Shown here one piece after another: positions 43,001 to 58,000 of a DNA stretch of 64,000 nucleotides (positions are counted from its first letter, which is position 1; each line of letters starts with the position of its first letter). Source of the DNA: Eublepharis macularius (taxonomy: Eukaryota > Chordata > Lepidosauria > Squamata > Eublepharidae); contig NC_072794.1 of NCBI RefSeq assembly GCF_028583425.1, forward strand, positions 24,053,232 to 24,117,231. Reading direction: 5' to 3'. The position numbers were made by a program, and so were the translations under genes. Under the pieces are notes generated by a model. It made no database searches. It worked only from the letters and a program-made list of their open reading frames with translations, and had not been told where the DNA came from.

Positions 43001-46000
43001 ATAGCAATACCTTTCAAGGGGAATCAAGCCATAGTTCTCATGGTTAAACCACCGATTGAATATCGATGTCCGCATCTTCTTTGTAGTGCCTGCTGGAAGA
43101 AGCTTTTGAATGGAATTCATAAAGCGGCTGGTGAAGACCATGTCGAAAGGCCAACCAGCATTTGAAATGCGGCTCAACACCCACGTTCCACTTCTGGTGC
43201 TGAGAAAGACCTAAAAATGATTCAAAACTGAGAGGAGTATTCCTAGGGAGGGCCAACAGCTCAGCAGACCTTGGAGAGCTGGTGTGGGATGTGAAGGAGG
43301 GTGTGGCTAAGTATGCATTTTTCCATCATTGGGAATTTTGCTGCTGTCATGCTATAGCGGTTCACAAGTGGATTGGCTTGTCCACATGATTGCTATAGCA
43401 CACAGATAGCGAAATACCCAGTGATGTGTGACTTCAGGAGGTGGGAGGCTTGAGGGGGAGCAGACATGAGCAGCATTGCATGATACCATTTCCAGCCCCC
43501 CAAAATGGAAGTGATGTCACCAAGTTGTGTGACACTTTAGGAATCCACCCAATTTCTATGGTTTTTGCCACAGAGTTCAGAGGGTTCCTAAAGCATTGCA
43601 CGATGCAGTGATGTCACTTCCAGTTTCTCAGTGAGAAATGACATCACAATACCATTCCCCCTCCCTCTTTGGGCCTTCTGCTCATTATAGCATTGGTGGG
43701 GGCCAGGGATGAATGACAGACAAAGTGGGCAATCCGGCAGCCCTTTTTTTTAAGGACCACCATTCTGGGGAGAGTTTCAGAGGGTTGGTCCATACACGCA
43801 TATCCAACCTTGGATGACTCCATCCTCAAGTGGGGATTTGCAGGTATGAATGATCAAGAACTTCAGAAGCCATTTTCACTTCAGGGAAGTCAGTTCACTC
43901 ATTGAGCAGAGTAAAAGGACAAGCAGGATTCCATGAATGGATGAGCATGTCTGAACTAAAGGGGCAGCTAGGAATGGAGGTTGGAGGCATTCTCTTTTCT
44001 ACAGGGCAAACTGGGTCTGCATATTTTCACAGTGCTTCCTATCTACCAAATCTATTGGACCAGAGTAATCAGAAGACCACAGCAAGCAGCTAGAAAACAG
44101 GGGACTGTGTCTCTATCACATCCCCTTTGAAATTAGCTGGTACCCATTAGGGACAATCCACTGCCTGAAATCCCTCAGCAATAGTGGCTAAGAGGCCATG
44201 ATCCAGGGAGTTCTTGGTTCAAATGGTGTTTTTGCAATGGAACTAAGATTGCCAACCTCCAACAGGAGCCTGGAGTTCTACCAGATGACAGAGACCAGCT
44301 CTCCTGGCCAAAATGGTAGCTTTAGAGGGTGGGTTTTTTCTGTCATCAGTGCTGCCTCCCCATATTCTACCCTCCCCAAGAACCACCCCCTAATCTCTAG
44401 AAATTTCTCAAGCCTGCTTTGGCAACCCTAAGCTGTCCTTAGGCGACCGATGATTTCTTGTCACTTCAGTCTGTCATCAGCAACATTTTATGGATTATAA
44501 TGTATGCAATGCTTTGAACAGTCAAAGGCTCTGCAGTATCATCGTATCTCATGCTTAAGGGTAAATCAGCACAGCAGCCAAAGGACATTACCTTAGCAGC
44601 GGTGCGGCTGACTTCTGCAGCAATGTCCCCTCCAGAATTCCCAACACCAAGTACAAGGACCCTTTTCCCTTCCAACCCTCTTGGATCTTTGTACTCCCAG
44701 CTGTGCAAGTAGCGGCCCTTAAATTTCTTTATGCCTGTGAAGAAAAAAGAACAGGCTGCATCATATCTTCTTGTTCCACATCGGACAGGGGTCTCCAAAC
44801 TCAATGTGCTTTTTGAATTTTGAGACAGAGTAATGAACCCTACCACCAGTGGCTGCAGCAAAAGATAGAAAGAGGCTGCAATGGGGGCCAATCACAAAAT
44901 GGCGGGTGGTTCTAAGCCAAGCATTTCCTGTGATGGAGACAGCTGTTTCTGAATGTGTGTTTCCTGCAGACCACCCTCATACTGTCTCCTGGGAGTCTTC
45001 TGAAGACCTCCTTCTTCAGTGAGATGGTTGGGAAACCAGGACTGGCCCTTTAGGGAAGAAGAGCGTGCACATCAGGGAGCACATTGGCAGGCAATATAGC
45101 ACCTCTGGCCACCACGATGGGGATCACTGCCTCTGGGCAATATCACGATTCCTATAATTACCTAGTGAAGAGTAGTCTCAGCACTAAGTGAGCAACTTAT
45201 ATCAACAACTTTCAACAATAACAGCCAGGGGAACTCCCATGTTCAGAGGCAGTATACCTCTCTGTTGAATGCCAAGGACAGGCCACAGGGAGGAGTGTTG
45301 TTTTCATGTTATGCTTCCAGGCTTCCCTGCAATATCCAGTTGGCTATTTCTGGTAATGAACTCCTGAATGAGACGGATGTTTTTCGGTTTGATCCAACCC
45401 AGCTCAGACTTTCTTAAACCTTCCCAACTCCAAATGGAAGCCTGTTTTCCAGTACTGGGGATGCTAGTGGGAGTCAGAGCCACACCAAAATTCATTGGTG
45501 GCTGAGGTGAACAATTCAACTCACAACCTTCCTCTATTCCCCCTTGCCCCACCCATGAATTTAGACAGGACACAAGCCACTGGAATGTTCTATGCAGTTT
45601 TAACTGAAATCATTAGAAACAGCATGAATCTTTTCAATAAGAGCTACAAGAACAAGAGCCCAGCTGGGTCAGATCCAGAGTTGTGCCAGGATCCTAGCAG
45701 GATGATTCCAAGGAGCTGACAGTATGTACGATTTTCTTTAAAACTGGTATCCAGAGGTCTACTGCCTCTCTAAACGGAGATTGCATGAACCTTCTTGGCT
45801 GTCAGCAGTTGCCCTCCAGGAATTTCTACTTCTTTTCAAAGGCTGTTTGAGGGCAAAACTAGATGTCACATTGTTTGGTGAATTGTGTCCCAGTTTCTCG
45901 AACACAAATCGTGTTCGCCACAGTTACGCAGCAGCGGCAGGGAGCTCTTTGGAACTTGAAATTAGTGTGGAGGAATTCCTCCACCCCTGCAAAGTTTTGA

Positions 46001-49000
46001 AAAGTTGGAATGAGCTCCAGCAAGGAATTATTTATATCACTTTGGAGGAGCACATGGAGTATTCCCAGCATGTGGCACTCCAAAATGATGTAAATAACTT
46101 CCTGCCTGTCCATTTCAGTCTCTCAAAACATGGATGAGGAGAGGCAGGAACACCTCCTTCCCCCCATGTCACAGCCAAATGTGAAAGGGCTTTCTCTGAT
46201 CTATAAAATGACATTTCCTTCAGCTACTGTGTGACTTCAGGGAACATAAATTGAGTCAGGGAAGCCCAGTTTCACAACTCAACAAAAATGTAACATCCTA
46301 GTTTGGCAATAAGCTAGTGACTATCATTATTTCTTATGGCAACTGATTCCCTAGATTAATCAGGCTTAATTTGAAGAAGTACTTTCTTTATCTGCCCTGC
46401 ATCTGCTGTTGATCATCTTTATTGATGACTCCAAGCTCTAATATAATGTACTATTAATGAAGAACTGGGAGGTGGGGGAGGATAAAGGCTCCTCTCTCTC
46501 CCCCCTGTTTTCAACAGCTAAAACAGTTACTGTGGTGATTTTAAAAGTAAAAAAAATAGGCTGTAAAGCAGTACCACATCCCCATGACAGACTCGGCAGT
46601 GCAAGTTGTCTAGTTTGTCTAAGGTACTAGATTTCTAGAGATTTTGTTACATGTATCTTCCACGGGAAGCAAGGCAATTGCCTTAGACTGCATACAGTTT
46701 CCAATCATACATCCATAACATACCAGGAAAAGAATCCAGTGGAAGATTCCTCTCTGCATAAAGGCCACTGCATACCATAATGGCGTCAAAGATGGCTGAT
46801 TTTCGCTGTCCATCCTTCTCGGTATAAACCACCCACTGTCCTGTAGCTGTGAAATCTGGATGTTTTTGGACACTGCATACTGTAGTCTTGTGTGAAACAT
46901 TGGAATAGAACAAAGCATCTTTACTGAATTACATCATAATAATCTTCAATGTCCTGTTGACTTTCTGAAATCTGCTATACTTTGTGTGCTTTTGTGGAGA
47001 TGCGTACATGCTTAGAATTGAGGAGATCCTCAACAATAGAGCATGGAGATTGTAAAAGAGCAAGCCAGAAGCAATCAGGAGGAAGCTCTAGGGGAATGAC
47101 AGGCTGTGACGGAATCCACTTAAAAAGTGAAGTTTTCCTAGTGCAGTGCACAGAGAGTGGGAAGGAATTAATAATGGCCTGGAGGGAGAGATGGATTGAC
47201 AGGGCTGCTCCTCTGTCTCTCTGATTTGCCAGTCAGAATGACAGTTGGTGCTGACAGGATTTTTTCCAGTTCAGTTAGGATTTTGATTTGAAAGTGACAA
47301 GGAAGCTCAGACTGGCACTCCTCTGAAGTGAGAAAAGAGAGAATGTTTGCCCTAACTGTGATGACAATGTCATAAGGAGGACTTTCAGTTCATAAGTCCA
47401 AGTATAAAAGCCAGCACAAATTGAAACTCATTTCAATTTGTTTTTGGGGGGCAGAGTGAGTGGGTATTGTCTGGGGTCTGAGGTGCAGCCCCTGGGCTTG
47501 CTGGGAGGAGGGGACAGGAGACAGCCACCCAGTCGCCCCAGCAGACACCCAGGGCCTGAACATGCTGGTACCGGAAGGAGCGAAAGAAGCACACAAGCCT
47601 CAGAGGGTTAGAAGGGGCAAGTGGAGGCCAGCTAGCCCCACCCTCCAGTGGGAATCTAAGAGCCCAGGCAGGGAGAGTAAAGAAAACCAAGAGGAGGCCA
47701 GACCAGAGGGCACAGGAAGCAGGGACAGCCAGCCAGCAGCTAACCAGACAGAAACCTTACCAGCAGTAAAGTGAAGGCAGTCAAGACACCACAGGGCCAT
47801 GCCCCAACCTACAGGCAGGCTAGAAGGGATTAGCCAGAGCCAGGTGGGGCAGGAAGGTAAGCAGCCACAGGTGGAGCTGCCTGGAGCACTCTACAGGAAA
47901 AGCTTGGCAGCCAGCCAAGAAGGCACAGGTGTGCCTGCTCTAAGCAGCCAGCTCAGTCGAGAAAGCTTGTCAGCCAGCCAAGGAGGAACAGGTCTGACTG
48001 CCCAAGGCAGACTGCAGAGCAAATCCATGTGCAGCTGCCTGAGTCAGCCAAAGGCAAGGCTAGAGGGTAGGAGGGGGCGTGGCTGACAGGTGGAGCAGGG
48101 AATTGGTGAAGGGATAAAAGGGAAGTCCACTCACAGGGCAGGATGGGTTGTGTAGGAGTGATGGAGTGGAGTAGTGTAAAATGAGAGATTTTGAGGATGC
48201 GAGGAGGAAGGTTGGTGGAGAAGGAGGAGAGAAGGGTGAGTGGTGGCTGGGTCAGGTTGAGCAGGCCAACGAGGGGACTGAGAGGGTGTCAGGGTGATGT
48301 ATACTGCCCCTCTTTCCACCAAGCAGGGTTCTGCAGTATCCCCGATGCCCCCTGGGGTCAGAGCCTGGCACGGCAGTGCCTCACGCCATAGCGTCCAAGG
48401 AAAAACCTGACAGATGGAGACTCCCATTTAACCAAGTCTTATATGTCTTACAAAGAAGAATAATTCCCGCCCAGTGTCTAGAAAGGGGGTGTTGGCTCTA
48501 AGGAGGACCCCAGGTCTGTTGTAAAGGGAAAACAGTGTTGAATTAACATCAGGACACCTGTGTTGTACAGGGAAGTTTGTGGAGAAACATAGTTGCTTTG
48601 ACCAAAGTGTAAAACTACAATCCTCTTGCTCTTAAGGATGTAAACATTGAAACTAAGCCGCAAGCAACCTATTGTGCCTATTACTTTTAAAGTATTCTGT
48701 TCTACCAACAAATGTTACCTCGGCAATTTCATTCCCTAACTGACCATATTCCATCTCTGCCTGTTCAATAAAGTTGCTCTTTCTTTTGAGAGGTACTCAG
48801 CTTCCAGTGCCATTTCATACAAAGAAGAGGGCTCCTGCTTTTCCCTAACAAGTTTCTGGGTTGGGTTAAAAAGCCAAAAATATAACCGCTTATCAGGGTG
48901 AGACAATAAGAACTTTACAATTATAAATAGAAAGATGCTATTCAGGGCTGCTCAGCCACAGTGGGTTTTGGCGGGAAAATCTGAGTGGGGAAGTGAAGGC

Positions 49001-52000
49001 AGGTTCATCATACAGGCCTTCCACTATTCTTTCCTGCCTAATTTAGCATTCCTTCCAGGTTATTCTGAGACACTTGCTTTTGGTCTCCTCAGGATCCCTT
49101 CCCAGCTCAATTATGCTTTTCTGTTGCTGTCTTTACCTCATGTTTAAACTGGTGTCTCTATCCCTCCTTATCCCTCATGCGGAATCCTGGCAACTAGAGT
49201 GTATGGGCAGACTAGGGGGTTCTTAGCCTGCTCCTAAACCTGTTACTGCTGCTCAGAGTTCCTTGTGTGAAAGTATAGGAGAACATTTCATGGTCTTTTA
49301 AAATTATAATGCAGATGTTACCTAACAATTACAAGTTAAAAAAATCTACTGCTTTCTCTGCCATCACTGAAAAATCCATTGTGGCAGGACTACTTTCCTT
49401 TCCCGCTAGCTTACTCCTCACCTTCAAGTGTATGTAGTCCAGAAGCTGGAAGTGTTCAGCGTACAGTCTGAGGTACTCCAGGAGCACTGAGTGATGTAAG
49501 AAGTTGGGGCAAACCTCTGGGAATGGGAAGTCACTGAAGGAGCTCATTTCCTTTGATGTGTTGGTTATTACAGATTTGTATACGTTAGACCTTCCTTCTT
49601 CTGGAATTTCCTGCGCAGTAAGAGCAGTAACATGAGCAAGAGCCGAGATTCTGAAAGAGTCCATTTCCACTTCTAAATGACACAGGCAGGGGCATTTCCA
49701 AGGATTTTACCACCCCAAGTAGGGACCGTATTCTGCACCTTGTGAGTCCAAGCTGAGCCCCTGTGGTACTAGCAGCAGTGTTAGGGCCATTACCTCCCAG
49801 ATCAACCGTGGCAGGGAGAAAAACAGACTCCTTAATTTAGATATCATGCATGTAGTAAGATTTCATTATCACACAACATCATCTCCTATTCTAAACCTGA
49901 ACATTTTTACATTTTCCAAATCCTGTTTTAGCACTAGTCTGGCACCATGTTGACACATATGCCTCTAATGTTCAAGTGGAGTTGAGGCAACACAGACCAG
50001 GGTTTCTGTGTGAATTGTTATTCTCATCCCCATATGAAAAGAAGAAGCCAAGCTCAATTTCAGCCACAGGGGAATTGTAAGGGAGCAACCAGATACAAAT
50101 AGGCTAGCTTTATCTCACACAGAGCTTGCAGAGAGTAACCCGAAGCCTGGGGCCCTACCCCTATTCCAGGAGTCCGTAGGGAACTTGCTTCCAGACTGGA
50201 AAGGCTGAGAAAGCTCAGGAAAAAAATTAGGAATGATCTCCATTATGGGGACTATAAGACCACGAGATTCCTCACAAGTAGCATTTAATAATGATACATT
50301 CATTAATAACCATGAATGCTGCATGGCTAGATAGCACACAATCTTCCTTTTAAAAAAATGGTAAGATCAGAGTTGACCTTGCCACCAGTAACAACAACAG
50401 TACATAAACTTGTTATATATTTTTGGTTGAAGATTTTTTTCTCCCAAGCATCACTTTTGTTAACAATGGCATACAAAGAGATGAAAGATACATCATGGAA
50501 ATCCCAGGTACTGTCCCTATTGGCTAAATTGGGATTATCTGAAGAATATTTAAGGAGTTACAACTATATAGCTGCTAGATGTCTAATTAAACAAAGATTA
50601 TTGGACATAAGTGCACAACAAGATCAGGGGTTGCTAGGTATTATGAGTTCAGCAACTCTATATAAACATCTTATATCCCATCCTATAACCCCTCCAGTTT
50701 ATTTTGATGACCTAAAGGTCACAGAATATAGGACGTCGTTTACTAGGGCTCAGATGAATATACTTCATTTGGCAGTACTGAAAGGCTGTTATAACAAGAC
50801 CCCACTTGCTGATTGTGTGTGCTCCTGCAATCATAAATCCATTGAAGATATGTCCCATGTTATGTTTCGATGCCTGAGATTTCTAACTATTTGGGAGAAA
50901 TATCTTAGAAATATTCTGTAATGGGTGCCAGGGAGGTCAGAGCAAGATAAATTGGTGGTGGTGGTGGCAGATAAGGATAAACGGATTACAATGCAAGTGG
51001 CAAAGTTTATAACATCGGTAAACAAAATACAGTTAAGTCTATGGAAGTAAATTTTATTTTATTTGAAGGTATTAATAAGTTCCCTTTAGTAGTATTATAT
51101 TATATTACATGCTGTTATGGATTTTATGGATTTAAAGATCTTGATGGAGTTTTGTCAATTTCAGTTTAAATTTTATGATGTAGTAATTTGTATTAATAAT
51201 ATTGTACTTTTCTTGTTATTTGCTATGGCTGTGCTGAAGCAATAAAGCATTGATGATGAATCTTCCTTTTTGACTCTGTAAGTCCCCTTCTGTACATCTT
51301 CCCCCTTCTTTGCACAGGGTTGTAAATTACACATTTTTCCTGGACGTGCAAAGTATGCCCCCACCACACCATATTCCAGGTGAAGTGTGCCCTTTTCTCT
51401 GCACCTCTGGTCTCCTATGCTGTAGTTTCCTGTTCATTATAATTATACTTGGCACTTGCACAACAATTCTGGGTGTTCCAAGCTTTTCATATACTTTATC
51501 TTGCAGAAATCTTTACAATACCTTGTGAAACAGAGGTTGCTGTTTACGACTGCTGTATTGCAGATAGGAGGAGAGGAGGGCTGACTTGTCTGCGCAAAGA
51601 ATACATGGCAGAAAGAGGATTCAAACGGGGGTTTCCCGATTCATGGGTTTTTTTTGTTTTTTTAAAGAATTTTTATTGGATGGGTTTACAAACATAAACA
51701 TAAAAATCATTATCATTATCCACCCCATTGCATTTCCCCCCATCCTCCCCCCTTTTTTCTGGTGACTCCCCCCAGTTTTCCATACCCAACTTAATCTAAA
51801 ATGTATACTATATAAATTCTTAAAATCTATAATATATATCTATATTATACATACTAATCAAATCTCTTTACTTATCTTAACTATCTACACTAACTATATT
51901 GCTTATCTTAGTTAAAAATACAAAAATTATATAAGTAATAATAAGTACATATACTAACTAAAACAAAACTACATATATATATATAACATACTATTCCTTA

Positions 52001-55000
52001 CGTACCAATTAACTATATTGTCTATATTTCACATAAACTCCCTATAACCTTATTACTCATACTTGTACTCCCCTGTAAATATACTATACTAATCCATTAA
52101 AATACAGTAAAATATACCCCTTTTTAAACTTAAGTAAGTTTCTATCTCCCCTAATTCTCCAAAGACCACAATTTCCCCTTCATGTCCCACTTTTTCTCCA
52201 CATATTTCTTGAATTTTTCCCAGCTTAATGTATAGTCCAATTCTTCTTGTTCTTTCAATTTCCTTGTTAGTTTGTCCATTTCTGCCATATTCAAAACTTT
52301 CAAAATCCAATCTTCCATAGAGGGTATCTCCTGAGTCTTCCACATCTGTGCATAACACATTCTGGCTGCCGTAATCATATAAAACACCATAACTCTGTCC
52401 ATTTTATCAAAATCTTCTAGGTTCATACATAATAACAGCAATTCCGGGGTTTATTTATATTCCTTTGTAAAATATCTGACATAACTTTAACTATATCCCC
52501 CCAGAATTGCTTAGCCTTATCACAAGTCCACCACATATGATAGAATGAACCTTCATGCTGTTTACATTTCCAACATTTATCAGACATCTGGCTATTACCA
52601 TTGGCCAACTTCTTCAGTGTTAAATACCATCTATACAACATTTTGTATACATTTTCACGCACAGTGGTACATGCTGAAATCTTAACTACATTTTTCCATA
52701 CCTTTTCCCAAGCTTCCATTGAAATTTCCTTGTTACAATTTATTGCCCATTTGACCATCTGAACTTTAACAACTTCCTCCTCTGTAAACCATTTCAGCAA
52801 TATCTTATATATTTTAGAAATTATTTTCTTCCCCCCTGAAGCAAACAGTTCTCAAACTCAGAATTTTGTAATCTAAAACCATTTTCCCTTTTGTCCTTCT
52901 CATATAAGTCTTTTATCTGCATATATTGAAACCATCCATATTGGAATGGCAATTCATCATTACCTTTAAGCACATAATTGTTCTGCTTTATCTCAAGAAT
53001 CTCTTTATATGTCAACCAGTCTTCCCCTGCATATTCTGTTCTTGGGTTTACTACTTCCGCAGGGATAATCCACGTTGGTATAGACTCTTCCATGTATTTC
53101 TTGTATTTGTTCCATACAACAAACAAACTTCTTCTTACATAATGGTGTAAAAACATAGAGTCTGCTTTCACTTTGTCATACCATAGATATGCATGCCATC
53201 CAAATAATTTATTGTATCCTTCCAGTGCTAATAGCTTCAAATGCTTCAGTGAAAACCATTCCCTTAACCCAAACATACTGCATCACGGTATAATTTAAAA
53301 TTTGGTAATTGCAAACCTCCTCTTTCTTTTGCATTGTACAATACTTTCATTTTAACTCTGGGTTTCTTTCCAGCCCAAACAAAGTTTAACATCGTTCTCT
53401 GCCACTTTTCAAATTGTTTAGTATCTTTAACAATAGGTATTGTCTGTAGTAGAAACATCATTCTTGGAAGAACATTCATCTTTTTTTTTTTTTTTTTTGA
53501 AAAATTTTTATTGGGTTAGAACATTTTTATTTTTACATTACAGTCAATTTTCCCCTAATTTTTCTTTTCTAACCCCCTCCCTTTCCCCCCCTTTTGTTGA
53601 CTTCCAACAGCTTTCCCACCCTCTGTCCCTTTTCCCTTACTTCTATTAAGTTCCTCTGTCTAAAACAGATATACATTCTCCAATATATTAAGCAGTACAT
53701 CTTTAACTCCTTTACTTATTATACACCCAAACTATACGTCTTTAGACAAACAATTTATCCCATTTTCCAGTTTTGAGTAATTCTATATAAACCTATATAT
53801 CATAAACCATAAAAATTTCCCACATTTAAATCAAACAATTTGATTTGTTCTCTATATATTACTCATTTCAACTTTTTATGGTAATTCTATATAACTCCTC
53901 AGATACTCAATCAATTTAACTCTTCTATACATTCAGTTTGGTGCATATAAATCTTGTCAAAGAAAGAAAATATTGTTAGTTAGTCAATCCTCATGTTTAA
54001 ACCTTATCATTAATTATTCTCTATCAGTTGACCTATACATATCTATATATATCTCAATCAATTAATCTAACTGCTTATAAATTCACATTTCTCTTCCTCC
54101 CCCGGTAAAGTCACCCCTCTCTTTTATACTTTTATTATATTTCAGTAGTTCTCAAACTGCCACAGTTTTCCTCCCACCTCCCATTTCTTCTCCAGGTATT
54201 GTTTCAGCTTCTCCCAGTCTGTGTTGAACTGCCCTGAGTCCAGATCTCTCAGTTTTCTTGTCATCTTGTCCATTTCAGCCATATACAGCAATTTGTAGAT
54301 CCAATCTTCAATAGTTGGTACTTCTTGTACTTTCCATTTCTGCGCATACAAAAGTCTAGCTGCTGCAGTCATATAAAAAATCAACGTCCTATGATGGGCT
54401 GGAATTCCCTCCATTCCCAAGTTTAGCAGCAGGAGTTCTGGGTTCTTATTTATTTGAAACTGTAAAATTTCACTCATTTCTCTTATTATTTCCCCCCAGA
54501 ACTGCCTAGCTACCTCACACGACCACCACATATGATAGAGGGAGCCCTCATGTTTCTTACATTTCCAGCATTTATTAGAAGTATTCAAGTTCCCTAGCGC
54601 AATCTTCTTTGGTATCATGTACCAACGATAGATCATTTTGAAAATGTTCTCTTTAATATTGATACATGTCGTTGTCTTCATTGTAGTTTTCCACAAGTAT
54701 TCCCATGCCTCCATTGTTATTTCTTTATTGAAATTTATAGCCCATTTCACCATCTGTGTTTTAACTATCTCATCCTCAGTATACCATTTCAGCAATACTT
54801 GGTATACCTTGGATATTCTTTTCTTGTCTTCTTTAAGAAGGGTCTGCTCTAGTTCCGAGTTCTCTGTTCGTATGCCCCCTTTTGCAAAGTCTGAGTTGTA
54901 TAAGTCTCTAATCTGTCTATACTGGAACCAATCATAGTTAGGTGATAGTTCCTCTTGCGTCTTTATTCTAAGTTTAGATACTTCAATCTTAGTTATTTCT

Positions 55001-58000
55001 TTGTACGTTAAACATTGTTGTTCATTATCCACAGCTCTCGGATCTATCACCTCATATGGAACCACCCACAAGGGGGTTCCTTCTTGTAGGTAGGTTCTAT
55101 ACTTCTTCCAGATTGTAAATAGACTTCTCCTTACAAAATGATGCAGGAACATCGGAAGAACATTCATCTTGATTACTGCAATACGACCTAACCATGACAA
55201 GTTCATTTTATTCCATCTAATCATATCTTTATCTATTTGTTGCCATAACTTGTCATAGTTATTCTTATATAAGTCAATATTTTTCACTGTCACTTCCACT
55301 CCCAAGTATTTAACTTTGTTCACTACTTCACATTCCACCTTATCCATCAACTCCTTTTGTTGTTGTTTGGTCATATTTTTACACAGTATTTTGGACTTCA
55401 CCTTATTTATTACAAATCCCACTAAATCCCCAAAGTCTTTCATTTTCTTCATCAATTTAGGCATGCACTCTGTTGGATCCTCCACTATCACCATTATGTC
55501 ATCAGCAAAAGCTCTCACTTTATATTCAAATCCTTTTGTCCTCAGTCCTCTTATTGAATTATCTTCTCTTATTTGCCTAAGTAAGATCTCCAGTACCATT
55601 ACAAACAGAAGTGGGGAAAGCGGACACCCTTGTCTTGTTCCTTTTCTTATTTCCAGCTTTTTTGTTACATCCGAGTCAACAATTATATTTGTAGATTGGT
55701 TTTTATATATTGCCTTTATTGCTTGCATAAATTTCTCTCCCAACTGCATCTTCTCCATTGTTGCAAACATAAAATCCCAGTTCAAATTGTCAAACGCTTT
55801 CTCCGCATCCACAAAGAAAAAACCAACCTGCTTCCCTGGATTTTTGTCATAATACTCAATGGCATTCAGCAACACTCGTAGGTTATCTTTTATTTGCCTT
55901 TCCAGTAAAAAACCAGGTTGGTCTTCATCTATGAATTCCACTAGCCACGCCTTGAGTCTTTCCGCTAATATCTTTGCATATATTTTATAGTCATTATTAG
56001 TTAGAGATATTGGTCTGTAGTTCTTAACATTACTTAAGTCAAATGTCTCCTTCGGTATCAGTGTAATATTAGCCTCATTCCATGTATGTGGCATCTCAGC
56101 CCCTTCCAATATCTCATTCATCACTTTTTGCATCAGTTGTTTCAAATCCTCCGCCATCACTTTATAAAATTTTGCTGTAATTCCATCTTGTCCCGGAGAT
56201 TTACCAACTGTAGTAGCTTGTATTGCTTGTAAAACTTCCATTATTGTTATCTCAGCACTAAGCTTTTCTCTCAACTTCTCTGGCACCTTTGGTAAATCAA
56301 TTCTGTCAAAGTAGACTCTTATCTTTTCATAGTCCACTATTTTTTTCTGGTATAACTTGGCGTAGTATTTATAGAATGCTCTCTCAATTGATCCTTGATC
56401 ATATAATTCCTTCCCCTCTTCTATAATTCTACTTATTGTTCTTTTCTCTCTCTTTTTCTTTAATTGCTACGCCAAATATCTCCCTGGTTTATTAGCTCCT
56501 TCAAATGATTTTTGCTTCATTTTCTTCAACTCCCACTCCACTTCATTTTCCATAGCCTTAATTTGTTCTTGCAATAACTTTATTTCATACAACAATTTCT
56601 TTTTACCTGGCCTCTTTTTCAGTTGTTGTTCTACTTGAATTATTTCCCCCTGAATCTCTTTTAATTTCGCTTCTTTTTTCCTCTTCTCTCTGCCATTTAA
56701 GTCCATCAACACACCTCTAATTATGGCTTTATATGTGTCCCAGACCATGTGCATTGGCACCTCTTTATCCATATTACACTGAATAAAAAACTTCGTTTCT
56801 TTTCTCAGCACCTCAACGCATTCTGGGTCACTCAAAAGATCCTCATTAATTCTCCATCTCCGTTTCTTAGGTTTCATTCCAAATCTCCACATCACAGGAT
56901 TATGATCTGAGCTAACTTTCGGTAGTATGTCAGTCTCTTTTGTAAACATTACCAGTTCTTTAGACGCCCAGATCATATCTATTCTAGAAAAAGATTGGTG
57001 ACTAGTTGAAAAAAAAGTATACTGCTTCACTTTAGAATTATATTTTCTCCAAACATCTTCTAAATTTTCTTGTTCCTGAATTTCAAAAAAAGACTTTGGT
57101 AATTTCCCCGTCCTTACTTTACTTGTTGATGAACTTTTATCCAATTGCAAATCTACCACTCCATTAAAATCTCCAGCTATAATTACCTGATCATAAGTCC
57201 ATTGCGCCATTTGTTCTCGTAAATCTTTAAAAAATATATCCTTGGAACCATTTGGCGCATATAGTCCGAGTACCAAAGTTTTCTTTGCATTACATAAACT
57301 TTCCACAGCCAGGTATCTTCCATTTTTATCAGACACTATTAATTTAGGTTGCAATTCTTCCTTTATATATATAACAATTCCCCTCTTTTTTTGCTTTGTT
57401 GCCGAAACAAATTGTTTTCCTAACTTTTTGTTAATTAAATATTTAACATCTTGATTCCTAATGTGAGTCTCTTGTAGACAAATCAAATTACTTCTTTGTT
57501 TAGATAACCAATGTAACACAGCTTTACATTTAGAGGGTGAATTAAGTCCATTAACATTCCATGAAATTAATTTGTACTCCATAATTATAATCTGGATGAG
57601 CTAGGAAAGTCTTTTCCATTCTCCATCAGAAAGACATCCATTGCATATTTGGATTTAATCACTTGTCTCCCTGACTGAAATTCAAAAGTCACTCCTTCTG
57701 GTAGCTCCCATCTATATCTAATTTCCGCTGCCCTCAGCTTTTGTGTTAAATTGCTATACTTTTTCCGATCCTGGAGTACTTTAAGTGGTACTTCTTTCAT
57801 GATTCGAATCCGTGTCCCGGCTATTTCCAGTGGAGTTTCAAAGTGTCTTCTAATAATTTCTTCCTTCATTCTCCTTGTGGTCAATTGGACAATAATATCT
57901 CTTGGTAAGTTCTTTTGTTCTGCATATTTTGAATTGACTCTATACACGATATCCAAATGAGTCATCATTTCCTCCTCTGTTTGCCCCCAAAATTTTGCCA

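Noticed and set aside
47433..47800. Pro/Ala/Ser-rich ORFs in the GC-rich block
   Set aside because: Frames on both strands are open because of composition; no start context, motif or homology.
50358..50460. N-terminal part of the 187-codon ORF as a host gene
   Set aside because: The recognisable part is a LINE C-terminus; the first ~35 codons are chance extension upstream.
54142..56337. A single 731-residue L1 ORF2 protein
   Set aside because: The 15-bp TSD and A tail inside it show that it is two different L1s joined by insertion; about 100 residues are displaced to 53479-53160.
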